Of a DNA stretch of 64,000 nucleotides, positions 17,652 to 26,820 are shown in pieces. Under the pieces are notes generated by a model. That model saw nothing but the letters and a program-made list of their open reading frames with translations, did no database searches and was not told where the DNA came from. Position 1 is the stretch's first letter; the number at the start of each line of letters is the position of its first letter. Source of the DNA: Anaerolineae bacterium (GTDB lineage Bacteria; Chloroflexota; Anaerolineae; Aggregatilineales; Aggregatilineaceae); the NCBI GenBank assembly GCA_016930015.1, contig JAFGHR010000038.1:1-64000 (forward strand), given 5' to 3'. The position numbers and the translations under genes were made by a program.

Positions 17652-19133
17652 CTACTTGGCGACACCTGTGCACACCGACGTCATTGTAATACCAGCACAT
17701 TCTCCCGATGTCACCGTTGATGTTGATGTCCAATCGTATGTCGTGGGTGACGTGAAGGTCAGCGTTGGCTCCCAAACCGCTGTATCGTGCGAAATGGCTG
17801 CACTGTACGTCATACTACCCTGGTACTCGAAAGTATAGGATTCGCCTTCAACCCCATAGACAATACTCGATCCATCCTCGCTAAACGTGATGGTGACATC
17901 ATAAACCCCGACGTCACCCATCTGAACCGGATTACCCTGATGATCATTCCAATAACAATCATTGGTGACGACCAGATCAGTTATCGTACAGGTTTCGGTA
18001 TAGTCACCGCTGGTGAAGCGGCTGACCGATGGCATGATGATCTCACCCGCCGTGCTGAAATCCAGCGGCTCACCGTACGCAACCGCACGCTGTAAGCCCG
18101 GCACCGTCAGGAACTCGTCGATCACCTGCGGGTCTTCCGGTGGGCCGGACGCTTCCAACCCTTCCAGCGGGATGTCGGTCTTGAAACCTGGCTCCACGGT
18201 GACCGTTTTCCCGAATGCCGTTACCGCGATGCTGCCCTCGATCCCGCTGACCGTCAGCGCGTCGTCCGGCACCGCCGTCAGGAATCCCGCGCTGGCGAAT
18301 TCCATCTCGACCCCGTTGACCGATACGTGCGCCCGCTGCCCGCCCGGTGACTGGATCAACAGCCCGTCGGGCGCTTCGGCGCACGTGTCGTTTTCGCCGC
18401 TGCGCAGGGTGAATACCTGCATCGGGCGCACGACCGGCGCCGGTTCGGCCCCTTCTTCGATCACGGCCAGCGTATTGATATCACCGTCAACCGTCACCAG
18501 CGGCACATACACCCAGCCCGGCCCGTCTTCCAGGTCAACCCGCAGCCAGTCGCCCGCCGCGTTACGTCCATTCGCTACCGCCGTACCACCTGATTCCAGC
18601 ACGTTCACGATCCCGTAACTCGTGCCCGGTCCGCTGCGCACGTTGATTCCGCCGCCTGCATTCGTGATCGTGCACGTCGGCAGGCTGGCCTGTTCGGGAT
18701 CGACCCCGTTGGTAACTTCGGTATCACCGAACAGCACAAACGTCAAAGCCTGGTCCCCGGTGTCGGGCAGATCGGCCTGGACCTTTAGCATCGCCACGCC
18801 CCACGTCCCCGCTTCCGGATCGGCGGGCCTGGTGACCAGCGCTTGCAGGTCCAGCAAGGGGGCAATATCGCCGCTTTTCTCAAAACTGACCCCCGCCGCG
18901 CCGTCCTGAAATGTGGCGGCAACCAGCGTATGCCCGTAACACGCCTCGTTGCGTCCCATCATGGCGCACGACGTGCCGATAACGTCCACTGCCTGCGTTA
19001 CCAGCGTTGTGCACGCATCCGATTGTGATCGTGCCGTATCCAGCCCACCAACACCGGCCATCCCGCCTAACACGAGTACTGCCATCAAAACCACCGTGCC
19101 CACTCGCAAAACCATACGTGATCGTTTTTTCAT
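17652..19133 (-). CDS. Secreted SH3/FecR-like protein with one C-terminal beta repeat
   Basis: A 493-residue paralogue of the following gene. The start at 19133 is preferred because it gives a clean signal peptide (KKR, then a hydrophobic stretch to about residue 36) and AGGAG lies about 10 bases upstream; the open frame extends 63 codons further but lacks coding character. Order: signal peptide, shared N-terminal module with NEACYGHTLV, SH3b (INVRSGPGTSYGIVNVLESG), FecR-like domain, and a single copy of the 120-residue repeat (about 371-493) where the downstream gene has three. Only 26 bases separate the two genes. They are divergent from the kinase-STAND-WD40 gene and may share its control region. 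Confidence 0.8.
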   Translation of the reverse strand: MKKRSRMVLRVGTVVLMAVLVLGGMAGVGGLDTARSQSDACTTLVTQAVDVIGTSCAMMGRNEACYGHTLVAATFQDGAAGVSFEKSGDIAPLLDLQALVTRPADPEAGTWGVAMLKVQADLPDTGDQALTFVLFGDTEVTNGVDPEQASLPTCTITNAGGGINVRSGPGTSYGIVNVLESGGTAVANGRNAAGDWLRVDLEDGPGWVYVPLVTVDGDINTLAVIEEGAEPAPVVRPMQVFTLRSGENDTCAEAPDGLLIQSPGGQRAHVSVNGVEMEFASAGFLTAVPDDALTVSGIEGSIAVTAFGKTVTVEPGFKTDIPLEGLEASGPPEDPQVIDEFLTVPGLQRAVAYGEPLDFSTAGEIIMPSVSRFTSGDYTETCTITDLVVTNDCYWNDHQGNPVQMGDVGVYDVTITFSEDGSSIVYGVEGESYTFEYQGSMTYSAAISHDTAVWEPTLTFTSPTTYDWTSTSTVTSGECAGITMTSVCTGVAK

Positions 19134-19476
19134 CTCGATTATGCTCCTAATTTTTGACGGTTTGTTATCTTTGACATGACCCGTTTGGGAACCAATCGCA
19201 CAGCCAACGCAGTCGCACCGTGTACGCGGTGGGTGATAACGATGGTGCACATGCACAAAAGGTAGTTTTGCTCCGCGTCGCCAGTATCCGCTCAGGACTG
19301 CACGACATTGCCCACCTTTCATTATAGGCGATTAACCGGCATCTCTCATCAAATTATGACACTTTTCACAAATTACCAGGCCGATTCGCCGTACTTTTCC
19401 CTGATTCGAGGTATGGTTATAATCAGCGTATAGGTTAGTCCAACCCACCGGCCACTACTATCCAGCGAGAAACCAT
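19134..19476. other. Intergenic region between secreted-protein operon and kinase gene
   Basis: It holds the AGGAG site of the leftward gene at its left end and a candidate rightward promoter near 19395-19423. An in-frame extension of the leftward gene runs to 19322 but has no ribosome site or signal sequence that would favour it. No RNA gene was seen. Confidence 0.55.
19395..19423 (+). promoter_or_regulatory. Candidate promoter of the kinase-STAND-WD40 gene
   Basis: A consensus TATAAT at 19418-19423 is preceded, 17 bases upstream, by a poor -35 (TTTTCC). The start codon is 53 bases downstream. Confidence 0.4.
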
Positions 19477-22400
19477 ATGCTCTCAGCGGACCCACTCCTG
19501 AACCAGACATTAGGCGGGTGTGCCATCCTTGAACAGATCGGCGAGGGGGGCATGGCGACCGTGTACCGTGCCCAACGCGAATCCGACGAAGGGATCGTAG
19601 CCGTCAAAATCATCGCGCCCAAGCTGGCCAATGCCGCCGATTTTGCTGCCCGTTTCCGCCGTGAAGCGCGGTTGATGGCCTCGTTGGACCACCCGCACAT
19701 CCTGCCGGTTTATGACTATGGCACGCAAGATAACCTGATCTATCTGGTCATGCGCCTGTTAGAAGGCGGGGCGCTGAACAAACACATCGCGGAACGGGCG
19801 TTTCCGCTCGAAGATGCCGTTCGTATTGTTGACCAGATCGCGGCGGCGCTGGATTACGCCCACGCACGCGGTATTATTCACCGTGACCTCAAGCCCGCTA
19901 ACGTGCTCATGGACGCGGACGGCAACACCTATCTGACCGACTTTGGTATTGCCAAGTGGACCGAAGAAACAACCGGCCTGACGATGACCGGCATGTTGAT
20001 GGGCACGCCCGGTTACATGGCCCCGGAACAGTGGCGCACCGAACCGGTTGATCCACGCACGGACGTGTACGCGCTCGGCGTTATGGTCTTTGAAATGCTC
20101 AGCGGCAAAATGCCGTTTGACGCCGAAACCCCGTTCAGCCTGATGTACCGGCACCTGGACGAGCCGCCACCTGCTGTAACAAAAGTAAATGCCCGCCTGC
20201 CCAAAGGAGTCGATCGTGTGATCCGCCGGGCGATGGCCAAAATCCCGGACCGGCGCTACCCGTCGGCGGGAGCATTGGCGCTGTCGTTCCGTGAAACACT
20301 CGACGAACCGGTATCGTTTACCTCGGCGTGGCCCACGCTTGACGACCAAACGGCCCCGCACATGGCAGCCGACACACGCCGCGCCATCAGCCGCGATGAT
20401 ACGCAGTTAGACGATACGTTTATCCAGCCCGGCACCGAAGAGCGTGAGGATACGTTTGTTCTGGAACGTGCCCCGGACGATGGCGGCACGATCCCGCCTG
20501 CTCGCGATGAGGACACGTATTACACCGAGGTTGGATTGGAGCGCGAAACGTACAACGCGATCGACGTGGGCGCCCGCACGCTGTTATCACGCGCCAGGGA
20601 AATCATGCGCGAATCCGAGGGCGAAACCGCCGTGCTGGCCGGTGCGGTAGCGCACTATGTCGAAGACCTCCGCGAGCAGGCCAAAACCCGCCCCGCCGCC
20701 GAACAGAGTCCGTACAAAGCGCTTGAATCCTACGATATCAGCGATAACCGCCTGTTCTACGGGCGCGAACAAGCTGTTGACGCGCTGCTGGCGCGTTCGC
20801 CTTTCCACCGGTTTACCGTGCTGCACGCCGAAAGCGGCGCCGGTAAGACCTCGTTGATCCGCGCCGGGGTGATGCCCCGCTTGCTGGCAGGCGGATTTTT
20901 GCCGCTGTATATCGCGGTGCGGCGCCGTCCTCCGCACGAGGCGATCAAGCGCATGCTGCTGCCCGATCCAACCACTGCGCCAGCGTTAACCGGCGCATCG
21001 CTGCACGCGTACCTGAAACACATATCAGAAGCGACCGGCCCCAACCGTGAAATTTTCATTTTTATCGATCAATTTGAAACGTTCCTGACTGACGTGTTCA
21101 CCGATGAGCAGCGGTCCGAGTTCATCAGCGAGATCGCGGAATGCCTGGATGATCAACTGCTGCCGGTGCGGATCACGCTCGCCATGCGCACGGAATACTT
21201 CGGCCTGCTCGCCAGTTTCCAGCCGCACATCCCGCAGCCGTTCGCCCATGAATTTCTGCTGCGCTCGCTGTCGTTCGACGAAGCCCGGCGGGCCATGATC
21301 CTGCCCGTGCGTAACCAGGGCTACAATTACGACCCCGACGTGTCGGATATCATCCTTCAGGACCTGACCAACGACCGGGGCGAGATCGCGCCGCCGCAGC
21401 TTCAGCTTGTCGGCAGTGCGATGATCGACGCGCTGCCACCGGACCGGACCACCGTCACCCAGCAGGATTATATCGAGGCGGGCGGCGCGGCGGGCGTGTT
21501 ACGCAGTTACCTGGAACGCCTGCTGGCCAATCTACCCGCCGCTACGCGCCGCCTGGCACAGGTCGTGATCGAGAGCCTGGTACGCGAAGACCAGACGCGC
21601 GACGTGCGCACGGCGGACAGTCTCCGCGCTGAGCTTGAAGTGCTCAACATTCCACCGGATCGCCTGGACGATGTTTTACACGCCCTGCGCGAAAACCACG
21701 TGTTACGCGCCGTCGAAACGGACGAGGGCCTCGCGTATGAACTGGTACACGATTACCTGGCGATGCAAATTCAGCTTGATCCCCAGACGGCGGCCCGCAA
21801 AGCCGCCCAGGAACTGCTCGACCGGCGCGTGCGTGACTACGAACGTTACCAATCGCTGCTCACACGCCAGGAGATCGACGTGATCACCGCGCAGCGTGAT
21901 CAACTGCGCCTGAACGACACCGCCCACACCTTGATCACACGCAGCCAGGCCGTACAGCGCCGCCAGCGCCGGATCGCAATCGCGCTCAGCACGGCGGCAG
22001 TGCTGGGTTTGATCGGCGCCCTGGTGATCGGGTTGTTCGCTGCCGCACGCGAAAGCCAGAACCGGCAGGACCGGCTCAACAACGCCCAGACCGCCGAAGC
22101 ACGCGTCAAGACGGAACGTGATACGGCGATGACTACCGAATCGCGCATGCTGGCCGATTTGGCGACTCAACAGCTTGGCATTGACCCGGTCGCCAGCCTG
22201 AATCTGGGCGTTCAGGCGCTGACTCCGCGTGACCGGCCCTACGTGCCGGAAGCCGAACTGGCCCTGAGTCAGGCGGTGCAGGCGTCCACCGAACGCGTGT
22301 ATATGCCCAGCGGCGGGCGCGTCTATGGGGCGGCGTGGAATACCACTAGCACGCGCGTGCTTTCGTGGAGCGCCGATCACACCGCGCGGGTATGGGATGC

Positions 22401-24624
22401 GGAAACCGGCGATGAACTGCTGCGCCTGGACGATCACACCAGCGCCGTGATCACAGCCGCGTGGTCACCCGGTGAAACGCGCATTTTGACCGGTGACTAC
22501 GACGGCGCCGCGCGGGTGTATGACGCCCAAACCGGCGCGCTGGTCGCCACCCTGGACGGGCACACCGATCATTTGGTGGGGGCGAGTTGGGATTCAGCCG
22601 GGAAGCGCGTGCTCACGTGGAGCGATGACGGTACGGCGCGCATTTGGAATGTATCCGGGGAAACACCGCCCACGGAATCCGTGATTGTGCTGGAAGGACA
22701 CACCGCCGGGATCACGTTTGCGGCGTGGAGTCCCGACGACACACGTATACTGACGGCGGGCGCCGATTTTGACGTGCGCGCGTGGGATAGCAAAACCGGC
22801 GCAGAAATCGCGCTGCTGCGCGGCCATGTGAACCGGCTGCAAGGCGCGGCCTGGAACGCTGACGGCACGCAGATCGTCACGTATGGTGACGATATGTCGG
22901 CGCGGGTGTGGGATGCGGCTGCTGGCGATGTCCTGCTCACGCTGGAAGGCCATACCGACCGTGTGACGGCGGCGGTGTGGAGTCCCGACGAATCGCTGAT
23001 CGCGACGACCGGCTTTGATGGGATCGCTATCGTCTGGGACGCGGAAACCGGCGAGGAACGCGCCCGGCTGGCGGCTAACACTGTGCTCGATGGGGTAACC
23101 TGGGACACGGCAGGCGCGCGCCTGCTGACTTTCGGTGAGCCGGACGGAGTCGGGATATGGAATGCTGATACCGGCGCGTTGATTTCCCTGCTGGGCGGTC
23201 ACACGGACACCGTGCTCGGCGCAGCGTGGAACACGGATGAAACGCTGATCCTGACGTGGAGCGAAGACGGTACCGCCCGCGTATGGGATACGACCGGTCC
23301 GGCAGCGCAGGAAATCGCGCAGTTCGTCGGCCACAACGACCGGCTCACCGGCGCGGCCTGGGATCGTGACGAAAACCGCATCTTGACCAGCGGCGCGGAT
23401 GGATCGGCGCGCATCTGGGCCGTGTTTGACGGCGGAATCCCGGCGGGGAACGGTGAAGAACAGCGTTTTGTTGTTAATCCCGCCGATCCGGCTGCGGGCG
23501 GGCACGTATTTGACGCCGTGTGGTCAGCCGGTGAATCACAGGTCGTTACCGCCCACCAGGACGGTACGATCCGCGTGTGGGATGCCGCCACGGGCGAACA
23601 GCTCCGGCAGTTGGATGGGCACACCGACCAGGTTGAGCGCTTAGCGTGGTCACCGGACGGCACCCGCCTGTTATCCGCGAGCGTTGACGGCACGGCGCGC
23701 CTCTGGGATATGCAGACCGGCGGCGCGCTGGCGATCCTGGATCACGCGGCCCCGGTGATCTGGATCGCGTGGAACACCGGCGGCACACGTATCCTGACCG
23801 GCAGCGAAGATACAACGGCGGCGCTGTGGGATGCCGCTACCGGCGCGATGTTGCAGCGCTTCGAGGGGCACAGCGGCACGATTGCCAGCGCGGCCTGGAA
23901 TGCTGACGAAACGCGCATTCTCACGGCCAGCAACGATGGTACACTCCGGCTGTGGGACGCCGCATCGGGTGACACGCTGAACACGATCACGGTATCCGAC
24001 CTGCCGCTGTTGGGCGGCGTGTGGAGCGCTGACGAAACGCGGGCGCTGGTGTGGGGCTTCGACGGCATGGCGCACGTGATCGATCTCACGACCGGCGACA
24101 CACTGGTGAGTCTGCAAGGACACACGGATTGGGTGGTCCGGGCGCTGTGGAACGCTGATGAGAGCCGGGTGCTGACCGTCAGCAGCGATACCACCGCGCG
24201 CCTGTGGGACAGCGCGACCGGGACGGAAATCCAGCGGTTCGAAGGGCACACCGACAGCGTGATCGGCGCGGCGTGGGACGCGGCTGAGACTCGCATCCTG
24301 ACGTGGAGCGTAGACGGGTCGGCGCGCGTGTGGGATGTGGACTCCGGTCAGGATGTGCTGCGGCTGCAAGGGCACGCCGGGCGAATCTGGTCGGCGGCCT
24401 GGGACACCGGTCACACGCGGATTCTGACGGCCAGCGATGACGGCACGGCGCGTATCTGGACCGCCTGGCCCGATCTCGACAGCCTGCTCCATGCCGCCAG
24501 TGAGTTGATCACCCGCCCGCTGAGTGATGATCAACGTGAGCAGTTTTTCCTGCCTCAAACGGAAACACCCCCAACCCCGACCAGTCCTCCACCTACGGCG
24601 TCCCCGGCATCAGTATTATCCTGA
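19477..24624 (+). CDS. Ser/Thr protein kinase - STAND NTPase - WD40 repeat signalling protein
   Basis: A 1715-residue multidomain protein. Residues 12-275 are a Hanks-type kinase: GEGGMATVY loop, K44 in VAVK, catalytic D137 in HRDLKPAN, D155 in DFG, and the APE-like MAPEQW. After a Thr/Asp-rich linker, a STAND-type NTPase starts near residue 425 with FYGREQAV, Walker A AESGAGKTS (K457) and a Walker-B-like IFIFIDQFETF; a winged-helix-like region follows. One membrane helix lies near 833-857. Residues about 947-1664 hold 17 WD40-like repeats, probably outside the membrane. This is the layout of large bacterial sensors in which ligand binding by the propeller triggers NTPase assembly and kinase output. 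All catalytic residues appear intact. Confidence 0.9.
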   Translation: MLSADPLLNQTLGGCAILEQIGEGGMATVYRAQRESDEGIVAVKIIAPKLANAADFAARFRREARLMASLDHPHILPVYDYGTQDNLIYLVMRLLEGGALNKHIAERAFPLEDAVRIVDQIAAALDYAHARGIIHRDLKPANVLMDADGNTYLTDFGIAKWTEETTGLTMTGMLMGTPGYMAPEQWRTEPVDPRTDVYALGVMVFEMLSGKMPFDAETPFSLMYRHLDEPPPAVTKVNARLPKGVDRVIRRAMAKIPDRRYPSAGALALSFRETLDEPVSFTSAWPTLDDQTAPHMAADTRRAISRDDTQLDDTFIQPGTEEREDTFVLERAPDDGGTIPPARDEDTYYTEVGLERETYNAIDVGARTLLSRAREIMRESEGETAVLAGAVAHYVEDLREQAKTRPAAEQSPYKALESYDISDNRLFYGREQAVDALLARSPFHRFTVLHAESGAGKTSLIRAGVMPRLLAGGFLPLYIAVRRRPPHEAIKRMLLPDPTTAPALTGASLHAYLKHISEATGPNREIFIFIDQFETFLTDVFTDEQRSEFISEIAECLDDQLLPVRITLAMRTEYFGLLASFQPHIPQPFAHEFLLRSLSFDEARRAMILPVRNQGYNYDPDVSDIILQDLTNDRGEIAPPQLQLVGSAMIDALPPDRTTVTQQDYIEAGGAAGVLRSYLERLLANLPAATRRLAQVVIESLVREDQTRDVRTADSLRAELEVLNIPPDRLDDVLHALRENHVLRAVETDEGLAYELVHDYLAMQIQLDPQTAARKAAQELLDRRVRDYERYQSLLTRQEIDVITAQRDQLRLNDTAHTLITRSQAVQRRQRRIAIALSTAAVLGLIGALVIGLFAAARESQNRQDRLNNAQTAEARVKTERDTAMTTESRMLADLATQQLGIDPVASLNLGVQALTPRDRPYVPEAELALSQAVQASTERVYMPSGGRVYGAAWNTTSTRVLSWSADHTARVWDAETGDELLRLDDHTSAVITAAWSPGETRILTGDYDGAARVYDAQTGALVATLDGHTDHLVGASWDSAGKRVLTWSDDGTARIWNVSGETPPTESVIVLEGHTAGITFAAWSPDDTRILTAGADFDVRAWDSKTGAEIALLRGHVNRLQGAAWNADGTQIVTYGDDMSARVWDAAAGDVLLTLEGHTDRVTAAVWSPDESLIATTGFDGIAIVWDAETGEERARLAANTVLDGVTWDTAGARLLTFGEPDGVGIWNADTGALISLLGGHTDTVLGAAWNTDETLILTWSEDGTARVWDTTGPAAQEIAQFVGHNDRLTGAAWDRDENRILTSGADGSARIWAVFDGGIPAGNGEEQRFVVNPADPAAGGHVFDAVWSAGESQVVTAHQDGTIRVWDAATGEQLRQLDGHTDQVERLAWSPDGTRLLSASVDGTARLWDMQTGGALAILDHAAPVIWIAWNTGGTRILTGSEDTTAALWDAATGAMLQRFEGHSGTIASAAWNADETRILTASNDGTLRLWDAASGDTLNTITVSDLPLLGGVWSADETRALVWGFDGMAHVIDLTTGDTLVSLQGHTDWVVRALWNADESRVLTVSSDTTARLWDSATGTEIQRFEGHTDSVIGAAWDAAETRILTWSVDGSARVWDVDSGQDVLRLQGHAGRIWSAAWDTGHTRILTASDDGTARIWTAWPDLDSLLHAASELITRPLSDDQREQFFLPQTETPPTPTSPPPTASPASVLS
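22315..24468 (+). repeat. Seventeen tandem WD40 coding repeats
   Basis: Seventeen units of about 40-45 codons were counted by eye, each with a core of the form AAWxxxxTRILTxSxDGTARVWD followed by a GHTD-type turn. Seventeen units would make more than two seven-bladed propellers. Units 6, 7 and 9 are the most divergent. Confidence 0.85.
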
Positions 24625-24717
24625 TGTTGTGAAAAACCGCTGCGAGTTTTGGGCAAAATCTGCACGAGGGTATAAGCTTGCCGGATTGTATCTTGCGTGC
24701 ATCACCGGGATAATTAC

Positions 24718-25935
24718 ATGGCTGCTTCAGCAACACGGCGAACGCGCCCCGACGGGCTGTTGTTCATCGCTTTTTACGCGTTTATTGTTATTGGTATGCC
24801 TGGCGGGCTGCTCAATATCGCGTGGACCTACATTCAAGAGTCATTTGATATGCCGCTTGATGCACTGGGCATCCTGCTGACAGCGAGCATGACCGGCAAT
24901 CTGACCGTGGCCTTTGCCAGCGGACGCCTCATCAGCCGGTTTGGGGCGGGTACGTTTCTGCTGGCCGGAAGCCTGTGCGGTGGCGTGGGGGCAGCCGGGT
25001 TTGCGCTGTCACCGGCCTGGATTACGCTGCTGCTCGCTGCGTTTTTAAGCGGCATGGGTTCCGGGAGCATTGATACGGGGATCAATACGTTTGTTTCGTC
25101 ACGGTACAGCACCAGCCATCTCAACTGGGTGCATGCGTGCTTCGGTGTCGGGCTGACGATTGGGCCGCCCATCGTCACGTTTACGGTGATCAACCTGGAG
25201 CAAAGCTGGCGCTGGAGTTACGCGGTGATTGTCGCGGCGCAACTGGCGCTGGGAACGCTGCTTTTTTTGACGCGCGCCCGCTGGAATGCCGTGGATTTTG
25301 CTGACGATGACACCGTATCGTCGCGCTTCGGTGCGCGGGCGCGCGAAACACTCGCTATTCCGGTCGTGTTATTAGGCGTTTTGCTGTTTGCGATCTACGG
25401 CGGTGTGGAAATGGGTGTCGGCCAGTTATCCAACACCCTGCTGGTTGACAGCCGGGGCGTGAGCCAGCAAAATGCCGGTTTCTGGATCAGCGTGTATTGG
25501 GGGAGTTTCACAGTCGGGCGCTTTGTCATCGGTGCCATTGCCGACCGCATCAACAGCCGCGTGCTGCTGCGTACCAGTATACTGGGGGTAGTGCTGGGTA
25601 CGATTTTGCTGGCATTGAACATCACAAACAGTATGAGTGTGCTCGCGCTGGCCTTGATCGGTGTGGCCCAGGCGCCGATGTTCGCCACGTTGATCGCTGA
25701 AACGCCCGACCGGGTCGGCAGGCGTCACACGGCTAACACGGTTGGTTTTCAGGTCGGCGCGGCAGGGCTGGGCGGAGCACTTCTGCCGGGGCTGGCCGGT
25801 ATCCTGGGGGCAAACATCGATCTGGAAGCCATCGCCATTTTCTTTGTTTTCAATGCGATCGCTATACTGGCGATTTACGAAATCATGCTCCACCGCGAGG
25901 ATCAAGCCGCAGCCGTACCTGCCGCTGCCGACTAG
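24718..25935 (+). CDS. Major facilitator superfamily transporter
   Basis: A 405-residue membrane protein with 12 predicted helices in two halves split by a polar loop near residue 190-210 (DDDTVSSRFGARARE). GRLISRFG between helices 2 and 3 is the MFS motif A position, and the mirrored DRINSRVLLR occurs in the second half. The sequence resembles sugar or FucP/YfkF-like MFS carriers, but the substrate is uncertain. The ATG at 24718 is preferred over a GTG at 24697, because the latter adds only seven polar residues; neither has a strong ribosome site. It follows the kinase gene by 93 bases. Confidence 0.85.
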   Translation: MAASATRRTRPDGLLFIAFYAFIVIGMPGGLLNIAWTYIQESFDMPLDALGILLTASMTGNLTVAFASGRLISRFGAGTFLLAGSLCGGVGAAGFALSPAWITLLLAAFLSGMGSGSIDTGINTFVSSRYSTSHLNWVHACFGVGLTIGPPIVTFTVINLEQSWRWSYAVIVAAQLALGTLLFLTRARWNAVDFADDDTVSSRFGARARETLAIPVVLLGVLLFAIYGGVEMGVGQLSNTLLVDSRGVSQQNAGFWISVYWGSFTVGRFVIGAIADRINSRVLLRTSILGVVLGTILLALNITNSMSVLALALIGVAQAPMFATLIAETPDRVGRRHTANTVGFQVGAAGLGGALLPGLAGILGANIDLEAIAIFFVFNAIAILAIYEIMLHREDQAAAVPAAAD

Positions 25936-25954
25936 CCAAATAGTTGCAACAAAC

Positions 25955-25986
25955 CGCCGGGCTGAGTGATCATATTCAACCCGGCG
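25955..25986 (-). terminator. Probable terminator between convergent MFS and OsmC genes
   Basis: CGCCGGG and CCCGGCG form a 7-bp stem with an 18-base loop. On the minus strand it is followed by GTTTGTTG, a modest T-rich tail, 58 bases beyond the OsmC stop. Confidence 0.4.
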
Positions 25987-26044
25987 TGCCCCATCGTACA
26001 TCAGAGTCACCTAACCGTGGGGTCCCTGTTGGTGTTATTCGTTT

Positions 26045-26455
26045 TCAGACAGAGCCGTTCTTATCCACAAATTCAAACGCGATGCCTTCGAACGCCTTGA
26101 TCGTTTCGTGGACCGGGCAGTGCAGGGCCGCACGCTTCACGGCTGTACCACGCTTGCCAACCTCACCGTTGGGGAGTTCGACATGCGCTTTGATGTTCAC
26201 CAGGCGAGTGGGGTCGCTCACCTTTTCAAACGAAACCGAGACGGTCATACCCTCGGTATTGATGCCATGTTCATTACAATACGAAGCCGCGAACGCCCCA
26301 ATACACGAACTGAGTGACGCGATAAACACCTGGGGTGGGGTAACGCCGCGATTACTGCCGCCCATGCTCTCCGGAACATCAATTGTCAAAGTATGACCAT
26401 TTATTGTGGTCTCGAACAACATATCACCTTTGTAAACAGTCTTGATCTCTGCCAT
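26045..26455 (-). CDS. OsmC-family peroxiredoxin-like protein
   Basis: A 136-residue OsmC/Ohr superfamily protein. Two conserved cysteines are in place: one in SLSSCIGAFAASYC near residue 51 and one in ALHCPVHETIK near residue 112, the thiol pair used to reduce hydroperoxides. The alternating beta-strand pattern of the N-terminal half fits the family. The start MAEIKTVYKGD at 26455 is chosen over one 17 codons earlier because GGAG lies about 10 bases upstream. The gene is monocistronic. Confidence 0.9.
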   Translation of the reverse strand: MAEIKTVYKGDMLFETTINGHTLTIDVPESMGGSNRGVTPPQVFIASLSSCIGAFAASYCNEHGINTEGMTVSVSFEKVSDPTRLVNIKAHVELPNGEVGKRGTAVKRAALHCPVHETIKAFEGIAFEFVDKNGSV

Positions 26456-26820
26456 CAGGCAATCTCCTGGTTGTTGGTATGTATGGTATTCCACTGCATG
26501 ACACAAGCCTAATGTGCATGGCGTACTATAAAAAGTGACATCCGTACTTTCCTTTGTGGTATTTTCACACGATATAACATTCGGCTTATGGATAGAAGTG
26601 GGAGCATTTTATGCCTGAAATTAAGGCACGGTTAAGCACGCATACACGATCTGATCGGCTGCACCATCAGCAAACCCGATCCAGATTGTGCTGCATCGTC
26701 GATTAGCGGTATAGGGAAACGTTCGGCTGTAAGAGGATACTCCGGAGTCTACCATGGTAGACTCCGGAGTGTGTTGAGCGGGCTATTCTCGAAAATAATG
26801 TTCGGGCTTATCCAGGCCGT
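26456..26820. other. Intergenic region holding a long perfect palindrome
   Basis: The left part is the upstream region of the OsmC gene, with a minus-strand TATAGT near 26533. The right part contains the 32-bp palindrome at 26739-26770, downstream of the secreted-protein gene stop at 26821. No coding sequence was recognised. Confidence 0.55.
26739..26770. repeat. Perfect 32-bp palindrome
   Basis: All 16 positions of each arm match. It is built from two copies of ACTCCGGAGT, themselves palindromic, on either side of CTACCATGGTAG. No T tract follows on either strand. It could be a factor-independent hairpin or processing site behind the leftward gene, or a protein-binding site. Confidence 0.8.

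Noticed and set aside
22594..23505. Leftward open frame of 303 codons inside the WD40 region
   Set aside because: The length results from repeated codon structure of the WD40 units on the other strand. The translation has no domain and there is no ribosome site.
23671..24558. Second long leftward frame of 295 codons over the WD40 repeats
   Set aside because: Same cause; its periodic Arg/Pro-rich text mirrors the WD40 repeats.
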